Below the pieces are notes generated by a model that was not told the origin of the DNA, searched no databases, and saw only the letters and a program-made list of their open reading frames with translations. From 1-14-2-50-31-20 sp964617555 (GTDB lineage Bacteria > Bacteroidota > Ignavibacteria > Ignavibacteriales > Melioribacteraceae): a stretch of DNA of 64,000 bases. Below are positions 52,018-58,999 of the stretch, one piece after another (position 1 is the first letter of the stretch; each line of letters opens with the position of its first letter). The stretch covers positions 1-64,000 of the forward strand of contig CAZTYP010000102.1 of the NCBI GenBank assembly GCA_964617555.1, given 5' to 3'. The position numbers were made by a program, and so were the translations under genes.

Positions 52018-53646
52018 ATGGAATTAAAATTGAATAGATTAAAAAAATTCCAAGGGAGAAAAGGGCCCTTGTTAATAGTAATAATGGATGGAGTAGGATT
52101 CGGGCATCACGATGAATCCGATGCGGTTTGGCTTGCCGAAACACCTGTTTTGGATAAATTGTTACAATCCGATTTGCAAACAAAATTAAAAGCCCACGGC
52201 CCGGCTGTAGGACTTCCCTCCGAGGACGATATGGGAAACAGTGAGGTCGGGCATAATGCCATAGGAGCAGGCAGAATTTTTGCACAAGGAGCTAAATTGG
52301 TCCAACAATCCATCGAATCCGGAGCTATTTTTAATTCCAAGAGTTGGGGCAAAATTATAGACAGAACTTTTCGCGGTGGAACGGTACATTTAATAGGATT
52401 GTTTTCGGACGGTAATGTTCATTCTCATATAAATCATTTTGAAAAAATTGTTAAAGAGTGTGCGGTTCGTAAGGTTAAACGTGTCCGTCTTCATATTCTT
52501 TTGGACGGGCGTGACGTTGGCGAAAAGACAGCGTTAAATTACATTCGCCCGATGGAAGAATTATTAAATTCTCTTAATACCGAATATGGCGTTGATTACA
52601 GAATTGCTTCCGGCGGCGGCAGAATGGTTACCACCATGGATAGATACGAAGCCGATTGGTCAATAGTAGAGCGCGGATGGAAAGCTCATGTTTTAGGAGA
52701 TGCACGGCATTTTAAATCCGCCGAAGAAGCGGTTCAAACAATGTATAACGAAAATCCCGATATTACCGATCAATATCTTGATCCCTTTGTAATTGTTGAT
52801 GATAATGATAAACCGGTCGGTAAAATAAATGACGGTGATGCTGTTGTTTTTATGAATTTCCGCGGGGATAGAGCCATTGAAATATCACGTGCTTTCGAAG
52901 ATGAAAATTTTGATAAATTCGACAGAGTTTTTGTTCCTAATGTTTTTTATGCGGGAATGATGGAATATGACGGCGATTCACATATTCCTAAAAATTTTCT
53001 TGTTGAACCTCCGGCTATTGACAGAACATTAAGCCAATATCTTTGTGCGGAAAAAGTAACATCATTTGCAGTTTCCGAAACTCAGAAGTTCGGGCATGTT
53101 ACATATTTCTGGAATGGTAATAAATCAGGTTACATTTGTGAGGAGTTTGAAAAATATGTTGAGATACCTTCCGACAAAATTGAATTTGATAAAGCTCCTA
53201 AAATGAAAGCCGGTGAAATTACCGATACAACAATAGAATTATTAGAATCGGGAAAATATAAATTCGGTAGAATTAATTATCCCAACGGAGATATGGTTGG
53301 GCATACGGGAAATGTTCAAGCAGCAATAATTGCAATGGAAGCAGTGGACGAAGGTCTAGGAAAACTTTTACCCGTAATTGAAAAACTTGGCGGTATTGCA
53401 ATTATTACTGCAGATCACGGTAATGCGGATGAGATGTTTACAGTTAAGAACGGAAAGAAAATAGTTAAAACATCACATACATTGAACAAAGTTCCGTTTA
53501 TTATTTATGACCCCGAATTTAACGGAGAATATGAAATGGCGGAAGTGAAAAATCCGGGATTGGCAAATATTGCCGGAACAATTTTGAATTTATTGGGCTA
53601 CGAAAATGTAGAAGACTATGAGCCGTCGTTAATTAAATTTAAATAA
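52018..53646 (+). CDS. gpmI: 2,3-bisphosphoglycerate-independent phosphoglycerate mutase
   Basis: About 542 residues from ATG 52018, which has GAGG at 52008-52011 with 6-nt spacing; the in-frame ATG at 52006 overlaps that site and is rejected. Alkaline-phosphatase-superfamily iPGM: metal ligand D24 in VIMDGVGFG, phospho-serine S75 in GNSEVGHNAIGAGR, LLDGRDVGEKTALNYI, ASGGGRMVTTMDRYEADW, FMNFRGDRAIEISR, and ITADHGNADEM plus TSHTLNKVPFI. Converts 3- to 2-phosphoglycerate in glycolysis/gluconeogenesis, dependent on Mn/Co. Cytosolic and housekeeping. Confidence 0.96.
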   Translation: MELKLNRLKKFQGRKGPLLIVIMDGVGFGHHDESDAVWLAETPVLDKLLQSDLQTKLKAHGPAVGLPSEDDMGNSEVGHNAIGAGRIFAQGAKLVQQSIESGAIFNSKSWGKIIDRTFRGGTVHLIGLFSDGNVHSHINHFEKIVKECAVRKVKRVRLHILLDGRDVGEKTALNYIRPMEELLNSLNTEYGVDYRIASGGGRMVTTMDRYEADWSIVERGWKAHVLGDARHFKSAEEAVQTMYNENPDITDQYLDPFVIVDDNDKPVGKINDGDAVVFMNFRGDRAIEISRAFEDENFDKFDRVFVPNVFYAGMMEYDGDSHIPKNFLVEPPAIDRTLSQYLCAEKVTSFAVSETQKFGHVTYFWNGNKSGYICEEFEKYVEIPSDKIEFDKAPKMKAGEITDTTIELLESGKYKFGRINYPNGDMVGHTGNVQAAIIAMEAVDEGLGKLLPVIEKLGGIAIITADHGNADEMFTVKNGKKIVKTSHTLNKVPFIIYDPEFNGEYEMAEVKNPGLANIAGTILNLLGYENVEDYEPSLIKFK

Positions 53647-53715
53647 AAATATTGCTCTTGGTTTATTATTGCTGAATATTAAACGGATAATTATAAAACA
53701 TTCTCTATTTTAGAC

Positions 53716-53745
53716 TTGATTTTATTTTAACTAATAATAATTTTA
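53716..53745 (+). promoter_or_regulatory. Candidate Bacteroidota-type promoter before PorV-like gene
   Basis: TTG at 53716-53718, then exactly 19 nt, then TAATTTTA at 53738-53745, close to the consensus TTTG-N19-TAnnTTTG with the last base changed. It lies about 30 nt upstream of the ATG, consistent with a short leader. In AT-rich DNA such matches occur by chance. Confidence 0.35.
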
Positions 53746-53774
53746 AAATTCAATTTGCATTAATAAGGTAAAAA

Positions 53775-54818
53775 ATGTTTTTTAAAAAAAATCTGTTTCT
53801 ACTTTTATTTGCTGCTGCATTTGCTGTCGGTAATGTGCAAACGGGTGTTGCCAAATATGCCGGGGAATTTATGGCTATTGGTGTAGGAGGCAGAGCGCTT
53901 GGGATGGGAAGTGCCCAAGTTGCTGTTGTAAATGATGTTACCGCCGGTTATTGGAACCCTGCCGGTCTTGCCGGAGTTGATTATCCGCAAATTGCTTTAA
54001 TGCACGACGAACAATTCGGCGGACTTGTTAACTATAATTATGGTGCGGTTGCAATCCCTTTTGGGAAAGATATGAGTTTTGGAATCAGTGCAATACGTTT
54101 AAGTATAGATGGAATACCGGATACTCGTAATGCTTTAATTGATGCAACCACCGGACAGGTTATAAACGATATTACTAATCCTAATGCAAGAATTGACCCC
54201 GATAAAATAACCGAATTCAGTAATACTGATTGGGCTTTTTACGGAACGTTTTCGAAACGACAAAATAAAAATTTTTACTGGGGGGTTAATATAAAAGTTA
54301 TTAGTCGTTCTATTGCCGAATATTCTGCTCTTGGAATCGGGTTTGATGTAGGGGGATTATATCAGCCGGTAAAAAATCTTTACCTCGGTGCAAATTTAAT
54401 GGATGTTACAACAACACTTGTTGCTTGGAGCGGGGGCCGAAATGAACTTATCTCTCCTACTGCAAAACTTGGCGCAGCCTATGGTTTTAATTTATTGGGG
54501 GGCAGATTTTTACCCGCCATCGATTTTAATATGCGTTTTGAAAACAGACAATATGCCTCTGCGTTTAATATGGGTGCCGTTAGTGTTGATGTATGTGCCG
54601 GCTTAGAGTACAGCTTTCGTAATCTGTTTATGATTCGTGCCGGTTATACGGATGTTAAACAATTTACTGTTGGTGCCGGCGTTAAATTGCCCAAGTTGAA
54701 TATAGATTATTCCTATGCACAATTTAGCGGTTCGGAGGAAGAAACCCTTAAAGCAACTCACAGAATTTCCATTATGCTTACTTTGGAAGAACCGAAATTT
54801 TTACGCAAAGGTAATTAA
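53775..54818 (+). CDS. PorV/PorQ-family outer-membrane protein
   Basis: 347 residues: signal peptide 1-26, then GEFMAIGVGGRALGMGSAQVAVVNDVTAGYWNPAGLAG, the opening typical of PorV/PorQ and FadL-like barrels, followed by repeated amphipathic strands to a C-terminal aromatic end. In T9SS organisms PorV shuttles cargo proteins from the translocon to the attachment complex, and PorQ is a related accessory factor. The presence of nine sorting-domain proteins in the window makes a T9SS role plausible, but paralogues of unclear function are common. It is followed by a lipoprotein gene about 25 nt downstream. Confidence 0.75.
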   Translation: MFFKKNLFLLLFAAAFAVGNVQTGVAKYAGEFMAIGVGGRALGMGSAQVAVVNDVTAGYWNPAGLAGVDYPQIALMHDEQFGGLVNYNYGAVAIPFGKDMSFGISAIRLSIDGIPDTRNALIDATTGQVINDITNPNARIDPDKITEFSNTDWAFYGTFSKRQNKNFYWGVNIKVISRSIAEYSALGIGFDVGGLYQPVKNLYLGANLMDVTTTLVAWSGGRNELISPTAKLGAAYGFNLLGGRFLPAIDFNMRFENRQYASAFNMGAVSVDVCAGLEYSFRNLFMIRAGYTDVKQFTVGAGVKLPKLNIDYSYAQFSGSEEETLKATHRISIMLTLEEPKFLRKGN

Positions 54819-54843
54819 TTAAGTGAAACCCAAAACAGTAAAT

Positions 54844-55392
54844 ATGAAAAAATTTAAACTCCAATATATTATTGGAGTTTTTTTATTTGTTACGGCTCTT
54901 TTTTTTACAGCTTGCTCGGCAAATAAATATTCTCAATCCGATTTGAATAAATTTTTTACTAATAGCAGAGTAAAAGCAAAAACTTCTTCCGTTTCTTTTC
55001 GTGTTCCGAAAGGATGGCATACTGTTGATGCGAACAATAAAGAGTTTATTGATTTATGGTTTGTTCGTGACGATATGAAAGTTTCGCTTTCATTACTTCC
55101 TATTGTTTCCAACACAATAGAGTTATCTCTTGAAAAAAGTTATGAAACAAGTATAGAAATGAATAAAATAAAATATGGTGTTAATAATAATTTTAAAATA
55201 ATTAGGGAAAAGCCGGAAATATTAAGCGGAAAAAAAATCCTTTTTTATAATTTCAAAATTGATAACAAACGATTTAGAGTTGCGGTGTTTGAATTTAACC
55301 GTAAATTTTATGAATTAACACTATACGCCAATAATGTAAATATAAGGCGAGAATATTTTATTCAGGAGCTTGTTATTTCTTCGGCAAAATAA
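54844..55392 (+). CDS. Lipoprotein of unknown function
   Basis: About 182 residues from ATG 54844. A GTG at 54823 extends the frame but spoils the signal. Lipoprotein signal ending FFTAC, lipid cysteine C24. The mature part begins with polar residues, then VSFRVPKGWHTVD and strands such as KILFYNFKIDNKRFRVAVFEFNRKFYELTLYA, a small alpha/beta domain resembling the PsbP/Mog1-like or DUF1795-type fold, though I cannot assign it. Located between the PorV/PorQ-like gene and the sigma-factor operon; probably an envelope protein co-transcribed with the former. Confidence 0.65.
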   Translation: MKKFKLQYIIGVFLFVTALFFTACSANKYSQSDLNKFFTNSRVKAKTSSVSFRVPKGWHTVDANNKEFIDLWFVRDDMKVSLSLLPIVSNTIELSLEKSYETSIEMNKIKYGVNNNFKIIREKPEILSGKKILFYNFKIDNKRFRVAVFEFNRKFYELTLYANNVNIRREYFIQELVISSAK

Positions 55393-55452
55393 TTTAAAAA
55401 TCAGGCAACATTTTTCTCTGTAATTCATCTCTTATATAAACAAAAAAAACAA

Positions 55453-55977
55453 GTGAAAAAATCTTCTGAAAACATAGTGCAATTTACAATTGCGTATAAT
55501 CGTTATAAGACGGGTGTTTATAATTATGTTCTTAAGATGATTGGCAATAAAATGCTTTGTGATGATTTGGTGCAAAATATCTTTACGAAATTATTCGAGA
55601 ATATTTTGTTGATAAAGAAAAAAGAGAGTATAAAATATTGGATTTATACAACAGCGCGGAATGAAGTCTATTCCTATTTCAGAAAAAACAAGATTGATAC
55701 TAAAAATTTTGTAAATGAAGATTTATCAGAAATTGAAAAAGCATCTGATGAAAATCCGGTTTTGCAATTTGAATTAAAAGAAGTAAAAAAAATGATATTT
55801 AATGAACTTGAAAATATTTCTGTTGAACAAAAAGAAGTCTTTCTGTTAAAAGAATATGGCGGATTAAGTTATAAAGAGATTGCCGTAATTTCCGGTATTG
55901 ATGAAAATTTGGTGAAAAGCAGATTGTATAAAACAAGACAAAAATTGATTAGCAGACTTTCCAAAAATTTTAAATAA
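55453..55977 (+). CDS. ECF-type sigma-70 family RNA polymerase sigma factor
   Basis: 174 residues with GTG start at 55453. Region 2 is visible in YNYVLKMIGNKMLCDDLVQNIFTKLFENILLI and KYWIYTTARNEVYSYFRKNK, and region 4 in ISVEQKEVFLLKEYGGLSYKEIAVISGIDENLVKSRLYKTRQKL. This two-region layout is typical of extracytoplasmic-function sigma factors. The next gene looks like its membrane anti-sigma factor, so it is probably released by an envelope signal. Its regulon is unknown. Transcribed with the two following genes (gaps of 13 and 7 nt). Confidence 0.92.
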   Translation: MKKSSENIVQFTIAYNRYKTGVYNYVLKMIGNKMLCDDLVQNIFTKLFENILLIKKKESIKYWIYTTARNEVYSYFRKNKIDTKNFVNEDLSEIEKASDENPVLQFELKEVKKMIFNELENISVEQKEVFLLKEYGGLSYKEIAVISGIDENLVKSRLYKTRQKLISRLSKNFK

Positions 55978-55990
55978 AAAAGGTTTCAAA

Positions 55991-56452
55991 ATGGATTCCG
56001 AAAAAATAAGAGAAATAATTAACAGATACTTTGATAACGACCTTGATAAAAACGAGGAAGTGTTTTTGTTTACAAATCTTTCTCAAAAGGAAGAGGCACG
56101 GGAGTATTTTAAACAAATGAATATGTTAAATGAAAACATAAAAAACACTTTCGAAGAATTTCCGGCAAGTTTGGAAGAAGATATTTTTGAGGCGACAATT
56201 AGTAGAACGACAAAAAACGGGAACTCTTTCTTTAATTTACCTGCACTGTTCGGGTATGCTTTTTCCATTCTATTATTAATAATTTCAATTATGGTTTATT
56301 CGCAAACAATGGAATATAAAAAAGATTTACAAACGAATATCCAACAAATCAATTATCAAAAAAAAGTGTTGGAAATGATGTTTAATTCTCTTCCGCCGGT
56401 GGAAGTAAAAGGCAAAGTAAATAATCAGATAATAATAAAACCAATAAGTTGA
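55991..56452 (+). CDS. Probable anti-sigma factor, one membrane helix
   Basis: 153 residues. The N-terminus (about 1-70) is helical and acidic, starting MDSEKIREIINRYFDNDLDKNEE. One membrane segment follows at about 84-104, then an extracytoplasmic tail with a short coiled-coil-like stretch (MEYKKDLQTNIQQINYQKKVLEMM). There is no zinc-binding HxxxCxxC anti-sigma motif. Its position directly after the ECF sigma gene and its topology fit a membrane anti-sigma factor. AAAAAGG upstream; the following gene starts 7 nt later. Confidence 0.65.
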   Translation: MDSEKIREIINRYFDNDLDKNEEVFLFTNLSQKEEAREYFKQMNMLNENIKNTFEEFPASLEEDIFEATISRTTKNGNSFFNLPALFGYAFSILLLIISIMVYSQTMEYKKDLQTNIQQINYQKKVLEMMFNSLPPVEVKGKVNNQIIIKPIS

Positions 56453-56459
56453 GGTAAAT

Positions 56460-57317
56460 ATGAAAAAAACAATAATGTTTTTTATTGCTCTTGCAATTGT
56501 TTTCGGTTGTAAAGAAAAAAGTAAGATTGAAATAATTCCCAATTACGAAGTTGAATATTATTCGGCTAATTCCGTAGATACTTTTGCGGAACCGTTGCAA
56601 CAAAACAATCCGCAACCTATTTCTTTTGCTAAGTATATAAAAGAAATTCATAAAAAAGATAATTCGGCTGAAAATGTTTATTATCCGTTATCCGTAAGAT
56701 TTTTTATCAATGAAAAAGGTAAAATTGATAAAGTTAAAATTATTAACGGTAAGTTAAATCGGGAAGTTATTAATATGTTAGAAAAAAACGGGAAAACGGA
56801 TTTAAGCAAAGGGACTGAAATTTTAAAAGCGGCTCTTCCCGATATTGAAAAATTAAATTTTAAGCCTGCTGTTTTAAACGGGAAAAAAGTAAAAGTGCAT
56901 GCCGATGTTGAAAAAATATATTATGCAAAAGCAAACGGCGATGTTGTTATTGCAGATTCTGAAATTAGGTTTGCAAAGTTGAAATCGGATTTTGAAGATA
57001 AACAACAAGATGATGAAACCTTTTTTGTAGTAGTTGAAGATATGCCCAGTCCGATTGGTGGTATAAAAGTAATACAGCAAAATATAGTATATCCTTCCAA
57101 GGCAAAAGCAAACGGTATTGAGGGACGTGTATATATAAAAGCGTATATTGATTCTACCGGAAAAGTTGTAAGAACGGAGGTAATTAAGGGTATCGGGTAT
57201 GGATGCGACGAAGCGGCAGCTAAAGCGGTTAAACAAGTTAACTTTGTTCCAGGTAAACAAAGAGGAAAAAATGTTAATGTCCAGGTAGTTGTACCTATAT
57301 TATTCAAATTGCAATAA
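56460..57317 (+). CDS. Lipoprotein with tandem TonB-C-like domains
   Basis: 285 residues with a lipoprotein signal ending VFGC (C17), not the N-terminal membrane anchor of ordinary TonB. Two TonB-C-like domains can be seen: a degenerate one at about 70-150 (VYYPLSVRFFINEKGKIDKVKII, IEKLNFKPAVLNGKKVKVHADV) and a good one at about 190-285 (IVYPSKAKANGIEGRVYIKAYIDSTGKVVRTEVIKGIGYGCDEAAAKAVKQVNFVPGK in pattern). It is probably not an energy transducer because it lacks the cytoplasmic anchor. Co-location with the sigma/anti-sigma pair suggests an envelope sensor or stress effector. Confidence 0.75.
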   Translation: MKKTIMFFIALAIVFGCKEKSKIEIIPNYEVEYYSANSVDTFAEPLQQNNPQPISFAKYIKEIHKKDNSAENVYYPLSVRFFINEKGKIDKVKIINGKLNREVINMLEKNGKTDLSKGTEILKAALPDIEKLNFKPAVLNGKKVKVHADVEKIYYAKANGDVVIADSEIRFAKLKSDFEDKQQDDETFFVVVEDMPSPIGGIKVIQQNIVYPSKAKANGIEGRVYIKAYIDSTGKVVRTEVIKGIGYGCDEAAAKAVKQVNFVPGKQRGKNVNVQVVVPILFKLQ

Positions 57318-57352
57318 TTTAAGAAACGGAAAAGGTTTGCTTAAGCATAATT

Positions 57353-58795
57353 CTATTTAATAAATTGTTTGTAATGTTCATAGCGGTCAAATATTTCTCG
57401 CACATATTTGACCGTTTCTTTACCGATTGCATACCCGTATTTTACCACGGGGTCGTTGTAAAATTTTGGGTCGGATTTTTTCAAAAGAAATTTTTCCACA
57501 TTATTAAACCAGATATTCGGATTTGCTCCGTATTTTTTTGCAAGTTTGCGTGCATCGCTAACATGCCGGTGCCCTATGTTGTAGGAGGCAATTACAAATT
57601 TTATTCTTTCCGTAGAGTCGGGTATTGAAGCAGCCCAAAAATCGGAGAGCCACTTTAAATAATTAGAACCGGCTTCAATGCTTTGCTCCGGATTCAATAA
57701 ATTTTTTGCCCCGAATTCTTTGCCGGTTGCAGGCATTAATTGCATCAATCCCTTTGCCCCGGCCCACGAAGTTTTATGAGGATGAAATTGGGATTCCTGA
57801 TAAATTAGTGAGGCAAGCAGTCGCCAATCCCATCCTATTTTTTTTGCGGCTTTCTTTATCAGATTGTCATAAGCGGAAATATGCCCGCCTGTTAAAGAAA
57901 AATATTCGCTTTGCAAACGTTGTTTAAATGATTTTCTGCTTTCAAAATATTTTTTGTAAATAACATAATATTCCGTTTTTTTCTTCATCTCCGTTAACCA
58001 TTTGTTAATTGCTTTTAATAAAAGCGGGGATGTTTTCCTTACTCCCCAAGCAATCCGTTGTGGAAGTGAAAGGGGCATACTTATATCAATATTGGGATGT
58101 TGCAGTTGATAAAGTTTGGCAATGTTTTCATCTTCGACGGTATAATCTATTTTGCCGTCGGCAACCATTTCAACCAAATCCCTTGAAGTAAGTGTGTCAT
58201 CGGCTTCAACAATATTCAAATCGGAGCCTATCTCTTCAGATAAATGCTTTAAACGGGTTATATGAGAAGAGCCCTTAACAACCGTAATTTTTTTCCCGAT
58301 TAAATCTATGGGAGAATGAAGCAGGGTGGCGGTAATTTGGTGTAATTTCATTTTTCTCCAATTCTTCGGTTTACGTTGTACCAGTACCTGTCGTGTTGTT
58401 GTGTGATGCAGTGCAAAATTTATTCTCTTTTGACGTTCCTTTGTTACCGTAAGGTTATATGCGATTATATCACCTTTCCCCGAATTAAGCATTTCTATCA
58501 TTTCATCAATGCTGCGTACAACTTTTATTTCAAGCTTTACATTAAGAGCTTTTGCCAAGCGTTGGAGCAACTCATACTCATATCCCATCGGTTGCCCCTT
58601 ATAAATAAAATAACTGTAGGCATTATAACCGGTAATTGCAATAATAGTTCCGCGTTTTTGTATTTCGGGTAAATCTATTTTAACAATGTGTTCTTTGGAA
58701 ATGCTGTTATATTTTTCTCCTTTCTTTTTTACGGTACATCCGAAAAAAAAGAAAATTATCGATAATAATAGAAACAATGTTCTTTTTATTTGCAA
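57353..58795 (-). CDS. mltF: Membrane-bound lytic murein transglycosylase MltF-like
   Basis: 480 residues. Lipoprotein signal ending FFGC (C20). Two domains: a family-3 solute-binding-like module about 45-285 (GTIIAITGYNAYSYFIYKG, GDIIAYNLTVTKERQKRINF, DDTLTSRDLVEMVADGKIDYTV) and a C-terminal SLT lysozyme-like domain about 305-470 with catalytic E334 in YQESQF, followed by AGAKGLMQLMP and NIGHRHVSDA. MltF cleaves peptidoglycan glycan strands, forming anhydro-muropeptides, and is modulated by its binding domain. Its promoter region is shared with the divergent M16 gene and contains phased repeats. Confidence 0.92.
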   Translation of the reverse strand: MQIKRTLFLLLSIIFFFFGCTVKKKGEKYNSISKEHIVKIDLPEIQKRGTIIAITGYNAYSYFIYKGQPMGYEYELLQRLAKALNVKLEIKVVRSIDEMIEMLNSGKGDIIAYNLTVTKERQKRINFALHHTTTRQVLVQRKPKNWRKMKLHQITATLLHSPIDLIGKKITVVKGSSHITRLKHLSEEIGSDLNIVEADDTLTSRDLVEMVADGKIDYTVEDENIAKLYQLQHPNIDISMPLSLPQRIAWGVRKTSPLLLKAINKWLTEMKKKTEYYVIYKKYFESRKSFKQRLQSEYFSLTGGHISAYDNLIKKAAKKIGWDWRLLASLIYQESQFHPHKTSWAGAKGLMQLMPATGKEFGAKNLLNPEQSIEAGSNYLKWLSDFWAASIPDSTERIKFVIASYNIGHRHVSDARKLAKKYGANPNIWFNNVEKFLLKKSDPKFYNDPVVKYGYAIGKETVKYVREIFDRYEHYKQFIK

Positions 58796-58814
58796 ATTTA
58801 AACCTAAAGTTGTT

Positions 58815-58865
58815 GAAATTATGCTCGATTAAACCGAAATTACAATAAACTTTTTGAAATTACAA
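58815..58865. promoter_or_regulatory. Three phased GAAATTA direct repeats in divergent promoter region
   Basis: GAAATTA occurs at 58815, 58836 and 58856, spaced 21 and 20 nt, about two DNA turns; the last two extend to GAAATTACAA. They lie between mltF (minus) and the M16 gene (plus), so they may be a regulator-binding array. In AT-rich DNA chance is possible. Confidence 0.35.
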
Positions 58866-58999
58866 GGTTGACATTGTAATAATAATGAAATCGGAATATC
58901 TAAAAAAAATATAGGAATATTATTTCAATAAAACGGCAATCAATTAGTCGAAAAAAAATAAAAATTTAATGATAATTGTTTTTTTAGGGAGTATTAAAT

